From JBEKYH01 sp049511115 (GTDB lineage: Bacteria > Planctomycetota > Phycisphaerae > Tepidisphaerales > Tepidisphaeraceae), in contig JBEKYH010000053.1 of assembly GCA_049511115.1 (NCBI GenBank), positions 1 to 15,731 on the forward strand: 15,731 nucleotides of DNA, read 5' to 3'. The notes below the pieces were generated by a model, which ran no database searches, was not told the origin of the DNA, and saw nothing but the letters and a program-made list of their open reading frames with translations. Numbering within the stretch: position 1 is the first letter of the stretch; the number at the start of each line of letters is the position of its first letter. The position numbers and the translations under genes were made by a program. Shown here piece after piece: positions 1 to 8,909 of the stretch.

Positions 1-11
1 GACATCCACAA

Positions 12-38
12 TTTCAGTCTGTCAAACCGTTTCAGTCT
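12..38. repeat. Short direct repeat upstream of the MTAP gene
   Basis: The 9-mer TTTCAGTCT occurs at 12-20 and again at 30-38, an 18-base period. It lies 37 bases before the preferred start of the methylthioadenosine phosphorylase gene. Two equal sites nearly two helical turns apart could be an operator, but no regulator is known here and a 9-base repeat can occur by chance. Confidence 0.25.
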
Positions 39-74
39 TTTCGCGGTTGAGGTTTGCCCGTATCCTGTGTGGCC

Positions 75-992
75 ATGAGCGCGATCAAGATTGGCGTCAT
101 TGGCGGGACGGGATTGGGGCAGTTGCTGGGGGACAGCGAGGGGGAACGGCATGAGGTGCAGACGCCGTTTGGGCCGCCGAGCGGGGCGATCGTGGAGACA
201 GAGTGGGAAGGGTTGAGCGTATTGCTGCTGCAGCGGCATGGGGCGGGGCATATGTTCCATCCCTCGCGGGTGCCGTATCGGGCCAATATCTATGCGCTGA
301 AGCAGTTGGGGTGCACGCACCTGATCGCGTCGGCGGCGTGCGGGAGCTTGCGGCAGGAGTTCAAACCGCGCGATCTGGTGGTGGTCGATCAATTGATCGA
401 CAGAACATCGCATCGCGAAGGGACATTTTTTGACGCGGCGGCGGTGCACGTGGAGTTTGCCGAGCCGTTCTGCGGGGGATTGCGGAAGCTGCTGCTGGAA
501 TCGGGGAAGGAAACGGCAAGTGAGGGGGGATTTGCGGTCCATGACGGCGGATGCTACGTCTGCATGGAGGGGCCGGCGTTTTCGACGCGGGCGGAGAGCC
601 TCATGCACCGGCTGATGGGCGGCGATCTGATCGGCATGACCGCCTGCCCCGAGGCGAAACTGGCGCGGGAGGCGGAAATCCCTTATGCGCTGGTGGCGCT
701 GGTGACGGATTACGATTCCTGGAAGGGAAAGCCGGTAGGCAAAGAGGGAGAGGTGGCCACGCCGGAGGCGCTGTTGCAGGAGATCATCGCCAATATGCAG
801 GCGGCGTCGGCGAACGCGATGGGGGTCGTGCGCCGGGCGCTGGGGAAAATAGCGGCTGACGCGGGGGTGCTGGGAGCGTCGCCGGCGTCGGAGGCGCTGA
901 AACTGGCGATCTGGAGCTATAAGGCGGCCATTCCCAAAGAAGAAATTCAACGACTTTGGGCGCTGTGGGGCAAATATTTTCCGGTAGAATGA
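75..992 (+). CDS. mtnP: S-methyl-5'-thioadenosine phosphorylase (PNP/MTAP family)
   Basis: Cytosolic enzyme of methionine salvage that phosphorolyses 5'-methylthioadenosine to adenine and 5-methylthioribose-1-phosphate. With the start at 75 the product is 305 residues. Visible family features are the N-terminal IGVIGGTGL phosphate loop (residues 6-14), QRHGAGH (53-59), CMEGPAFSTRAES (163-175), MTACPEAKLA (188-197) and TDYDSW (211-216). The two aspartates of TDYD (D212, D214) match the adenine-recognising aspartates of MTAP rather than the asparagine of purine nucleoside phosphorylase, so 6-aminopurine specificity is likely. An in-frame TTG at 54 would add seven residues, but homology begins at the ATG at 75. 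The ribosome site is weak. The C-terminus, from about residue 265, is an extra helical tail compared with the human enzyme (283 residues). Confidence 0.9.
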   Translation: MSAIKIGVIGGTGLGQLLGDSEGERHEVQTPFGPPSGAIVETEWEGLSVLLLQRHGAGHMFHPSRVPYRANIYALKQLGCTHLIASAACGSLRQEFKPRDLVVVDQLIDRTSHREGTFFDAAAVHVEFAEPFCGGLRKLLLESGKETASEGGFAVHDGGCYVCMEGPAFSTRAESLMHRLMGGDLIGMTACPEAKLAREAEIPYALVALVTDYDSWKGKPVGKEGEVATPEALLQEIIANMQAASANAMGVVRRALGKIAADAGVLGASPASEALKLAIWSYKAAIPKEEIQRLWALWGKYFPVE

Positions 993-1046
993 TTTGTCCG
1001 ATCTGATTACGATGGGGCACCGGGAATCCTTCCGCGCGCCGCCGCC

Positions 1047-1052
1047 TATAAT
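1047..1052 (+). promoter_or_regulatory. Candidate -10 box before the propeller gene
   Basis: A perfect TATAAT lies 24 bases before the ATG at 1077, in the 84-base gap after the MTAP gene. No convincing -35 hexamer is seen 16-18 bases upstream. A GGAG at 1068-1071 forms a plausible ribosome site with a short spacer. The promoter call rests only on the hexamer and its position. Confidence 0.35.
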
Positions 1053-1076
1053 CGCCTTGAGTTTAGTGGAGCGAAC

Positions 1077-4000
1077 ATGCCCTTGTCATTCGCTGCGTAT
1101 CCACGACGAATAGCCCTGGCAGCCCTGTCCGCGGCGCTGGCCGCATTGGTGTGGGGCGACTCCGGGGCCGCTCAGGTTCGCACACCTGATGGGGGCCAGG
1201 TTCTCACACCGGATCCGGCGATAGCCGATGCGGCGCCCAATGGAGGCGTGTACGTTTCGGATTCGGCGGTGGCCGTCGATAAGATGGCGCTGGCCACACG
1301 GCTGGAAAAGTTGAAGGAGTGGTCCAAATCGGCGGACGTTTACCAGGAAATCACCGAGAAATATCGCGATCGCGTGGTTCCGCTGGGGGTGGACGACCAG
1401 GGAGTCGTCGATCAGTACACGTCGGTTCTCACGCTGGTCAACCAGCATTTGCGCACCTGGCCGCCGGAAGGATTGACGGTTTATCGCGACCGGTTTGAAT
1501 TGACCGCCAAAAAACTGGTTGATTCGGCGCGCGGCGATGATCTTGCCCCACTGCACGAAGCGTTCGATCTTTACTTCGCGACGGACAGCGGCAAGGCGGC
1601 GGGGCTGAAACTCATCGACGCCTATATTGAGTTGGGCGATTTTCCCGCGGCGACATGGATCGGCCAGGAATTGCTGAACCATCCCAATTTGACCGTCGAG
1701 CGGCCGGGCGTGCTGTTCCGGGTGGGGCTGGCGGCGCATCTGGCGGGGGATGACAAGACCGCGCAGGCCATGCTGGGGGAACTGAAGGATAAGTTTTCCA
1801 ACGTCATCGGCACCATCCGGGGCGGCGATGTGACGCTGGCGGAGGAACTGGGGGCGGAACTGGCCAAGGCGCCGGTTGAATCGGAAACACCGGATCAGAC
1901 GGGGGATTCGTGGCCGATGATCGGTGGAGACGCAAGCCGCGGTAAAATCGCGGCGTCGCCGGCGCGGCCGGGGGCTAAGCTCTACGCCATTGATCTGGCG
2001 CAGCCGAATTGGAAGAAGAATGTTGCGACGCCGGCGGAGCGGGCGGAATCGCAAGCGTATGACCAGACGTTTCGCCATGACGGCAAGGCGATGGGAGTTC
2101 TTCCCGTCGCCGACCGGGGACAACTGTTTTTCCAGGACAACGCACAGGTATATGCGGTGAACCTGGAAACCGGCGCCCCCCTGCCGGGGTGGCTGGCAAC
2201 GTATCCGCAGAGCCACGGGCAATATGAGCGGCCCAAGGCATGGAACATGCCCAACGGGCGCCCGTTCACGGTGTCGCTGACGGACTCAGAGGTGGTCGCG
2301 GTGATGGGCCAGGAGGACGCCATCTCCCGACTTCTTGGCCACACCGCCGGACAGGAAGCGACGGTCGTTTGCCTGGACCGCCAGACCGGCAGGGAAAACT
2401 GGGCGGTTGGCGCGCGCGATCTTCCCGACGAGAACCTTCACTCGCTGGTTTTCGACGGCTCGGCGCTGGTGGTCGGCAACGGGGTATTCCTGGCGGCGCG
2501 CGGATTTAAGAACAACGGATACGAAGACTGCTATGTGATTTGCCTTGATCTGTCGAGCGGGGCGTTTCGGTGGTCGTGCTATGTGGCCAGCGCCCCGTCG
2601 GGGGGCTCGGTGAATGGGAACGCGGGTTCGATGGCCCTGGGGTTTGAGGCGGCGACCCATTTGTCCTACGCCAGCGGGCGTGTGTTTGTATCGACTAACC
2701 TGGGCGCCGTGGCGGCGCTGGATGCGTACAGCGGGTCGGTGGCGTGGCTGAATATTTATCGGGATGCGTCCGACACGGCCGACCCCAACTTGATGATGGT
2801 CGGGCCCATGGCGCGGGGATTTGGCGGATTTCCCGGCGGCTGGGGCGCGGGGATGCCGGTGCAGCAGAATCCGCCGCCGCTGCCGTCTCCCTGGACGGCC
2901 AACGCGGCGATCGTCCACGGCGGCAATGTGTTTGTGCTGCCGACGGATGGAAAATACATCCTGGTCTATGACGCGGGCAACGGGCGCACGGTCAAGAAGA
3001 TCAAAAAGTCCGATTGCCCCCCGCCGTCGATTGACGACGACCCGGCCGACCCCAGCGCCAGCGAGCCCAATGCGCTGCTGGGCGTGATGGACCAGGTGCC
3101 GGTCAATGACCATGGAACGGTGCGGAAGGAAGACCTTTTGCTGCTGGGAACCCCCAGCCACATCGTGGCGATCAATTGGCGTGATTATTCGCTGGATCAA
3201 CCCACGCCACCGCCGTGGGTGGCGCTGAACCTCAACGGCGGTTCGATCATGGGCCGGGCGTTTTTGACGTCGGACAGCGTCTATGTTCCAACCTCCAATA
3301 CGCTGGACCGCGTGGCCATCCGGACGGGGACGCTTGTCGAAGCATACCCCAGCGGGGCTGCGTGGCCGCCAAATGAAGAGCCGGGGAATGTGATCGTGTG
3401 CGGCGACCAGATTGTGGTGGCGGGCCAGCAGCGCGTGAGCGTCTACAGCGACTTGAAGTTTGCCCAGTCGCGGCTGGATGCGCAGATCGCCGCGGCGCCG
3501 GCTGACCCGGAATTGAGGCTGCGCTATGCGGAGATCATGTTCCTGGCGGACCAGCCCAAGCTGGCGGCGCAGAAGCTGGATGAGGCGGCCGGGTTGCTGG
3601 CCGGGGCGAGCGGTCCGGCGGACCGCGCGGTAGGCAACCAGGCGTTTAGCGACGCGATTGAATTTGCCGTGAAGAGCTGGCTGGGTAACGCGGAGGACGC
3701 CCAGGTCGGCGGCTTGTTCGATCGCGCCATGACGCTGGCAAAAACCCCGAGCCAGAAGGCGAATTACCGCCTGACGCGGGCGCGCTACGAGCATTTTGGA
3801 GCGCACGATCTGAGCGCGGCCATCAACCTTTACCAGGGAATCCTGGCTTCGGACGCCCAGCGCACGGTGGCGGCGGCGGAGAGCATCATTGAAGACCCGC
3901 TGCGCGCGTCTGCGAGCGATGACAACAACGCCCTGCAGAACCAGGCGTGGCAGGTTGCCGCGACGGCGATCGCGAGGATTCAGTCCGAGCCTAACGGCGC

Positions 4001-6059
4001 CGAGGCGTACAAGCCGTTTGAGCAGGCCGCCGCATCGCAATTCGACGCCGCTCAAAAAGCGCGGGATGCCGACGCGGAGATAAGGGTGGCCAGGGAGTAT
4101 CCCAATGCCTCGGTCTCGGCCAACGGGACCGCGCTGCTCGCGGCGGCGAGACTTTACGACAACATGGGGCGCGCCGCCGACGCGGCACGGCTGTGGCAGG
4201 AGCTCTATTCGCGCGCCAATGACAGAGCGTCGCAGGTGGCGATTCTTCAGTACGTGGCCCGCAACGAGTTGAAATTGCCCGGCGGCCTGGAGGCCGCGGA
4301 TTCGCGTTTGTCGGCAGCGATAAGACTCGATCCGGGAGCAACGCTGGCCGCTCCGCTGATTCTGCCGGGCGGGCAGAAACTGAGCGGCACGTTCGAGGAA
4401 GCGCGGCGGGCAATTGACACGCTGGTCAAGGAGACCGCCGCGACCAGCGGGGGTAATCTGCCCGACATCGGCTTGCCGCCCCGGCCGGTAGCGCGAGCGT
4501 ATCGAGCGGCGCACCAGCCTATCGCGCCGTTCCTCGCCGATGACACGGCGAGCGACATCAGCGGGGTTGATAAGCTGCTGATGCCTGCGCAACTGTACGC
4601 CCGTAATGACCGCCTCACGGCCTGGACCAATGGACAAGGACTTTCCATCTACCCGGTTGGGAAATCCGCGGCGCTGGGGACCGATGCGTCGGTAGCGGAC
4701 GAGCCGCGCGGCGCGGCATGGGTCGAGGACTATGCAAATCTGCTTACCTGGACGAAGGGGAGCTTGCATCTGGTTGACGGCGATCAGGTCAAATCGCGGT
4801 GGACGCTCGATATGGCTTCGCTGGGCGATTTGGATGTGATGGCGGAACCGGCGCCGCGGCAGGAGGCCAATCTCATCAACTCGCCGGACCGCATGATGAT
4901 GCGGCGGATGCAGCGCAGCCAGCTCTGGGTGACACCGCAGTTTCAACTCAACTTGCCCGATGTGGGCGGGGGCGGAAGCGGTTTGAGTGACGACACGGAT
5001 GATGCGTCCGCGGTGACAGCGGGTCCGGAGTCGATTACGCAGGTTGTGCCGGTGGGTGACATGGCGCTGGTCGCCACCTCGAGCGGCCGGGTGGCGGCGG
5101 TGAAGATTTCTGACGGGTCGGTGGTCTGGCAAAACCGGCTGGCGGACCGCGCGGTCAGCCGCCTGGAGGCGACGGGCGATTTCACGGTCGTGCTATGCGG
5201 GGACGATGCCGCGGCGCGGCTCGTGGTGTTGAACACAACGACGGGCGAACTGATCGCGCATAAGGTATTCACGGCCGACTCGTATCCGGGCCAGCCGGCG
5301 GATTTCCCGATCAATCTGGCGCTGGGCGCCGACGGAACGCTGGCTTATACGCTGGAAGACCGGGTGGTGCTGTGCGATCTGTACGAGGCCGGGCGTGACG
5401 AGAACGGGCGTGAATCAGGCCTGGACCACGTCAGCCCCACGCCGGAACTGCCGGGGAAACCTCAGCTTTTTGAGGGTATGAACAAGCCGGGCCAGTTAGT
5501 CATCCATGCGGGGCAGGTGCTGGCGCTGGCGGAAGGCGGGCGCACCCTATGCGGCTATACGGTCGATGGTGCGGATTTCCGCAGGTTCGAGGTCACTGAC
5601 GATCAGAAACAGGTGCAGAGCGTTCAGATGGTGCTTGCCGCCGGGGATGGAGATGACCAGGCGCAATTGCGCATCGGTGGAAGATACATTTATTCCTGGG
5701 GAAGCAGGTGGCTCACGGCATATAACCTGGATAATCCGGAAACCTCCTGGGGTCCTCCGGAGGACCTGCAACCGACGCCGGGATCGACAGGAAATCTGCT
5801 GCTGGGCCGGGACTATCTGGTGATGCTGAACCAGCCCCCTGACGCGGGGGCGTGGCGGATGTGGGCGTTCTGGCGGGCGCCGGTGCCTGGCAAGCCGACC
5901 GAGGAGACCGGGGCGCTGGTTTATCAAATGGATCTGGGCGACCCGCACGGCATCATCGCCGCGGAGGCGGTGGATGGCGGCGTGGTCTATCTCGACGGCG
6001 ATCATACGCTGCACTTTTTGCGCGGGAATCGGGTTCCGCCGGCGCTGGGGGCGAATTGA
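1077..6059 (+). CDS. Large exported protein with two PQQ-like beta-propellers and TPR-like repeats
   Basis: A 1660-residue protein. The N-terminus is a classical signal peptide: R10-R11, a hydrophobic alanine/leucine core at 12-26, and a likely cleavage near GAA-Q (residue 32), so it acts outside the cytoplasm. A helical TPR-like stretch covers about 70-260. A first quinoprotein-type propeller covers about 278-800 and carries repeats of the style 'hydrophobic-V-L-D-x-x-T/S-G-x-x-W' (for example VCLDRQTGRENW and VAALDAYSGSVAW). A second TPR-like segment follows at about 800-1065. A second propeller covers about 1160-1655 (VAAVKISDGSVVWQ is clear). A Gly/Pro-rich insert lies near 579-606 and an acidic Gly/Ser/Asp linker near 1298-1315. 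This architecture resembles BamB-like and planctomycete PQQ-repeat proteins and suggests a scaffold or binding protein. No catalytic residues or heme site were recognised, and PQQ binding is not shown. It may be cotranscribed with the next gene, 32 bases downstream. Confidence 0.8.
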   Translation: MPLSFAAYPRRIALAALSAALAALVWGDSGAAQVRTPDGGQVLTPDPAIADAAPNGGVYVSDSAVAVDKMALATRLEKLKEWSKSADVYQEITEKYRDRVVPLGVDDQGVVDQYTSVLTLVNQHLRTWPPEGLTVYRDRFELTAKKLVDSARGDDLAPLHEAFDLYFATDSGKAAGLKLIDAYIELGDFPAATWIGQELLNHPNLTVERPGVLFRVGLAAHLAGDDKTAQAMLGELKDKFSNVIGTIRGGDVTLAEELGAELAKAPVESETPDQTGDSWPMIGGDASRGKIAASPARPGAKLYAIDLAQPNWKKNVATPAERAESQAYDQTFRHDGKAMGVLPVADRGQLFFQDNAQVYAVNLETGAPLPGWLATYPQSHGQYERPKAWNMPNGRPFTVSLTDSEVVAVMGQEDAISRLLGHTAGQEATVVCLDRQTGRENWAVGARDLPDENLHSLVFDGSALVVGNGVFLAARGFKNNGYEDCYVICLDLSSGAFRWSCYVASAPSGGSVNGNAGSMALGFEAATHLSYASGRVFVSTNLGAVAALDAYSGSVAWLNIYRDASDTADPNLMMVGPMARGFGGFPGGWGAGMPVQQNPPPLPSPWTANAAIVHGGNVFVLPTDGKYILVYDAGNGRTVKKIKKSDCPPPSIDDDPADPSASEPNALLGVMDQVPVNDHGTVRKEDLLLLGTPSHIVAINWRDYSLDQPTPPPWVALNLNGGSIMGRAFLTSDSVYVPTSNTLDRVAIRTGTLVEAYPSGAAWPPNEEPGNVIVCGDQIVVAGQQRVSVYSDLKFAQSRLDAQIAAAPADPELRLRYAEIMFLADQPKLAAQKLDEAAGLLAGASGPADRAVGNQAFSDAIEFAVKSWLGNAEDAQVGGLFDRAMTLAKTPSQKANYRLTRARYEHFGAHDLSAAINLYQGILASDAQRTVAAAESIIEDPLRASASDDNNALQNQAWQVAATAIARIQSEPNGAEAYKPFEQAAASQFDAAQKARDADAEIRVAREYPNASVSANGTALLAAARLYDNMGRAADAARLWQELYSRANDRASQVAILQYVARNELKLPGGLEAADSRLSAAIRLDPGATLAAPLILPGGQKLSGTFEEARRAIDTLVKETAATSGGNLPDIGLPPRPVARAYRAAHQPIAPFLADDTASDISGVDKLLMPAQLYARNDRLTAWTNGQGLSIYPVGKSAALGTDASVADEPRGAAWVEDYANLLTWTKGSLHLVDGDQVKSRWTLDMASLGDLDVMAEPAPRQEANLINSPDRMMMRRMQRSQLWVTPQFQLNLPDVGGGGSGLSDDTDDASAVTAGPESITQVVPVGDMALVATSSGRVAAVKISDGSVVWQNRLADRAVSRLEATGDFTVVLCGDDAAARLVVLNTTTGELIAHKVFTADSYPGQPADFPINLALGADGTLAYTLEDRVVLCDLYEAGRDENGRESGLDHVSPTPELPGKPQLFEGMNKPGQLVIHAGQVLALAEGGRTLCGYTVDGADFRRFEVTDDQKQVQSVQMVLAAGDGDDQAQLRIGGRYIYSWGSRWLTAYNLDNPETSWGPPEDLQPTPGSTGNLLLGRDYLVMLNQPPDAGAWRMWAFWRAPVPGKPTEETGALVYQMDLGDPHGIIAAEAVDGGVVYLDGDHTLHFLRGNRVPPALGAN

Positions 6060-6091
6060 CAACCGTTGTGGTTCGCTTCCTCGCGTAAGAA

Positions 6092-7087
6092 ATGATCGGC
6101 ATCTCCACAACTCCGCTGTTTTGCCGGCACTTTGCGGACCCGTACCATCCTGAGCGGCCCGAGCGCATCAACGCCATATTCCAGGCGGTGCGCGCGGCGG
6201 GGCTGGTGAATTCGCCAAATCCGCTTTCCAACATCACGGAAAAGATCGGCCCGATCGCGCAGGCCGGTTTTACGATGCGGGAAATGACGCCGGCGCCGGC
6301 GGATGAAAAATGGATTGAACTGGTGCATCCGCGAGCGCATATCGAGAACATTCGGCGTATTTGCCAGGAGCGCGGGCTGGAGATCGAGGACACGCCGGTC
6401 TGCCCCGAGAGTTTTGAAATCGCCCTTCTGAGCGCGGGCGCGGTGTTGCAATGCTGCGATGAAGTCGTCGAGGGGAATCTGCGGCGGGCCTTCGCAGCGG
6501 TGCGCCCGCCGGGACATCATGCCGAGCCGAACAAGGCGATGGGGTTCTGCTTGTTTTCAAATATCGCCATCGCGGCGCGATATCTGCAAAAGCGGCATGG
6601 GGTGGGGAAAGTGGCCGTAGTGGATTTTGACGTGCATCATGGCAACGGGACGCAGGCGGCTTTGGAGGGGGATCCGTCCATGCTTTTCATCAGCCTCCAC
6701 CAGGACCCGCGCACGCTTTATCCGGGGACGGGATTTGAGTGGGAGATTGGCGTTGGCGCGGCGAAGGGGTTGACGCTCAATATCCCCATGGCGCCGGGAA
6801 GCGAAGATACCGATTACTACAAAGCGTTTGATGAGAAGGTTTTGCCAAAGATCGACCAGTTCAAGCCGGAATTCTTGTTGATCAGCGCCGGGTTTGACGC
6901 GCATCGCGCGGATCCGCTGGCGTCGATCAACCTGAGCGACGAAGCGTTCGCCCAGATGACGCGCCGCCTGGTGGGCGCAAGTGAGGCGCACTGCCAGGGG
7001 CGGGTGGTCAGCGCATTGGAGGGAGGGTACAATCTGCCCGCCATGGCGCGGGGGGTCATACAACACCTTGTGGAGTTCCGCGATTAA
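6092..7087 (+). CDS. Histone deacetylase superfamily protein (AcuC / acetylpolyamine amidohydrolase-like)
   Basis: A zinc-dependent amidohydrolase of the class I/II histone deacetylase fold, 331 residues, about the usual length. Motifs seen in order: HPERPERI (19-26) near the N-terminus; RPPGHHAE (138-145) with the catalytic histidine pair H142/H143; DFDVHHGNGTQ (178-188), where D180 and H182 are zinc ligands; AGFDAHRADPL (266-276), where D269 is the third ligand; and EGGYN (310-314) with the catalytic tyrosine Y313. All catalytic residues are present, so an active deacylase is expected. The substrate cannot be read from sequence: bacterial members act on acetyl-CoA synthetase, acetylpolyamines or other small amides. 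No signal peptide, so cytosolic. The ATG at 6092 follows a weak AAGAA. The next gene encodes a GNAT-containing protein, which may be the matching acyltransferase. Confidence 0.9.
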   Translation: MIGISTTPLFCRHFADPYHPERPERINAIFQAVRAAGLVNSPNPLSNITEKIGPIAQAGFTMREMTPAPADEKWIELVHPRAHIENIRRICQERGLEIEDTPVCPESFEIALLSAGAVLQCCDEVVEGNLRRAFAAVRPPGHHAEPNKAMGFCLFSNIAIAARYLQKRHGVGKVAVVDFDVHHGNGTQAALEGDPSMLFISLHQDPRTLYPGTGFEWEIGVGAAKGLTLNIPMAPGSEDTDYYKAFDEKVLPKIDQFKPEFLLISAGFDAHRADPLASINLSDEAFAQMTRRLVGASEAHCQGRVVSALEGGYNLPAMARGVIQHLVEFRD

Positions 7088-7186
7088 CCCTACTGGTCAT
7101 TGGGGAAGTTTAATATCCTGTCGGGAGTTTCGACGATACTTGTTTTTTGTCGCGTTGCCGTCAGAATACCCGCTCATCCGCTAGGG

Positions 7187-7240
7187 GCTGCCAAAAAGGG
7201 GCAGCGAGCGCCACTTTGGCGCGGGGCGGGATTCTTTTTT
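7187..7240 (+). terminator. Tandem small hairpins followed by a T-rich tract
   Basis: In the 172-base gap between the deacetylase gene and the DUF2156 gene, a 6-bp stem GCTGCC/GGCAGC (7187-7192 with 7200-7205) is followed by a 6-bp stem GCGCCA/TGGCGC with a 3-base loop (7208-7213 with 7217-7222). A T-rich stretch ends at 7240 (TTCTTTTTT, 7232-7240). The T run is about ten bases past the stem, so this is not a textbook intrinsic terminator. It could be a weak terminator or attenuator. A GGAGGAAG at 7241-7248 directly after the T tract is the likely ribosome site for the next gene. Confidence 0.35.
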
Positions 7241-7259
7241 GGAGGAAGCCGTCGCTTAT

Positions 7260-8909
7260 ATGGAAGAAGACCCTTTTTCGGGCTGGAACCTGCGTTCGGT
7301 GGAGTTGGCCGACCGCGAAGTTTTGGCCCCTTATTTTGCCTCCCTGTCCGATCCCCTCTCTGATTACACTTTTTCGCAAGTTTACACTTGGCGCAACAGC
7401 CTGCGGATTTTGTGGACCACATTGCATGGCCATTTGTGCGTATTTGCCAATGGCAGCGGCGATCTAACGCTCCTCATGCCCCCTATCGGCGACGGCAGTT
7501 CCCCCAAAGCGATGTCGGCCGCGTTTGAACTGATGGACGATTACAACGTCGCCCACGGCGTCCCCGAGCGCTCGCGCGTTGAATATGCCAGCGAGGAACT
7601 TCTGGCCCGCTGCGGCCGCGAGGGCATGGTCGTGCAGCCCATGGGGGCGGATTACGTTTATGACGTAAATCGCATGATCGACCTGGCCGGCGGCGATCTG
7701 GCCAGCAAGCGGCAGGCGAAGAACCGGTTTCTGCGGAATTACGAGCACAAGGTTGAGGCGTATGATCCGGCCAAGCACCTGAATGATTGCCGGCAACTGC
7801 TGGCTTCGTGGAAGGAGCGGCAGGATGCACAGCACTGGGACGAAGCGGATTCCAACTCGCTCAAACGCCGCAAGGAGACCATCGCGACGGACCTGACGCT
7901 GACCAGCGCGCAGGAGCTCAACGCGCGCGGGTTGGTGGTCTATGTGAAATCGGAGAAGGGTTTTGAATTGCGCGGCTTCACCTTCGGCGAGCCGCTGGGG
8001 CGGGATCAGAGCAGCATTGTCATTGAGAAAACGGACTTGCAGGTGAAGGGGCTGGCCCAGTTCATCTTCAGCGAGTTCTGCCGGCAATGCTGGGCGGATC
8101 GGCCGCTGGTGAATGTGGGAGATGACTGGGGCATGGAGACATTGGCCTGGACGAAGATGAGCTATCGGCCGGTGAAAATGCTCCAGAAATACACCTTGCG
8201 GCGGGTGGCGGCGGTGAAGGTGGCCGTGCCGGCGCAGCCGATCGAGGGCGTGAAGCGGCCGGCTGAATCATCCCAAGTAATTATCAGGACGGCGGTTAAG
8301 GATGATCTGGCGGCGGCGGTTGAATTAGAAAAGACCTGCTTCAGCCGTTACAGTTTAAACAAACGTCAGCTACAATACCTGCGCCAGCGCAAGAGCGCGG
8401 TGTTTCTCGTGGCCGAACAGGGAGGCGAAGTCGTGGGCGAGGGAATCGCCCTGGTTCGCCAGCATAAGCGCGGCCAACAGCAGCCTGCACTGTCGGGGCG
8501 AATTTACAGTCTGGCGGTTGCGCCCGAGCGACGCGGCCAGAGAATCGGGCAGCGGCTGCTGCGGGCCATGCTGGAGGGGTTGTCCGCCCGGGGAGCTAAG
8601 CGGATATACCTGGAGGTTGAGCAGCACAATGCCGTGGCCATCAGCCTGTATGAACGGACGGGATTCCGGCATATCGGCTTGTTGCCGCATTATTATGGCC
8701 CGGAAATGCCGGCGCGGCATATGATGTACGAAATTCCAGAGGCGCCGACGCTATTCGCCACGCCGGTGGTGAAATATACGGCCTCGGCGAACGACACTAC
8801 TGGAGAGGCAAGAGCCTCCGATGCCCGTGCCGGCGGCGAGCGGTCTTGTGGCGAGATCGATCCATGCGCGACGCAAAGTTCCAATTTGGCGAGCGGGGCG
8901 GTGACCTAG
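7260..8909 (+). CDS. DUF2156 (aminoacyl-PG-synthase-like) domain fused to a GNAT acetyltransferase
   Basis: A 549-residue protein. Residues ~10-320 match DUF2156, the double-GNAT-fold domain related to the catalytic C-terminus of lysyl-phosphatidylglycerol synthase. Typical marks are YVYDVNRMIDLAG followed by the basic RQAKNRFLRNYEH segment (~149-163), a central ELRGFTFGEPLG, and VNVGDDWGMETL near 284-295. Residues ~340-495 are a separate RimI-like GNAT domain with motif A VAPERRGQRIGQRLL (420-434; the Q/RxxGxG/A acetyl-CoA loop) and NAVAISLYERTGF (457-469). The last ~50 residues are Ala/Gly/Ser-rich and probably disordered. No membrane segments. A TTG at 7239 gives a 7-residue longer form; the ATG at 7260 is preferred because GGAGGAAG (7241-7248) precedes it, with a slightly long spacer. 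The 3' end overlaps pgsA, which suggests translational coupling. Acceptor and donor are unknown. Confidence 0.82.
   Translation: MEEDPFSGWNLRSVELADREVLAPYFASLSDPLSDYTFSQVYTWRNSLRILWTTLHGHLCVFANGSGDLTLLMPPIGDGSSPKAMSAAFELMDDYNVAHGVPERSRVEYASEELLARCGREGMVVQPMGADYVYDVNRMIDLAGGDLASKRQAKNRFLRNYEHKVEAYDPAKHLNDCRQLLASWKERQDAQHWDEADSNSLKRRKETIATDLTLTSAQELNARGLVVYVKSEKGFELRGFTFGEPLGRDQSSIVIEKTDLQVKGLAQFIFSEFCRQCWADRPLVNVGDDWGMETLAWTKMSYRPVKMLQKYTLRRVAAVKVAVPAQPIEGVKRPAESSQVIIRTAVKDDLAAAVELEKTCFSRYSLNKRQLQYLRQRKSAVFLVAEQGGEVVGEGIALVRQHKRGQQQPALSGRIYSLAVAPERRGQRIGQRLLRAMLEGLSARGAKRIYLEVEQHNAVAISLYERTGFRHIGLLPHYYGPEMPARHMMYEIPEAPTLFATPVVKYTASANDTTGEARASDARAGGERSCGEIDPCATQSSNLASGAVT

Noticed and set aside
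2286..5132. A 948-codon open frame on the - strand
   Set aside because: It lies fully antisense to the propeller gene. Its product is Arg/His/Pro-rich without any domain, the usual shadow of a GC-rich coding strand.
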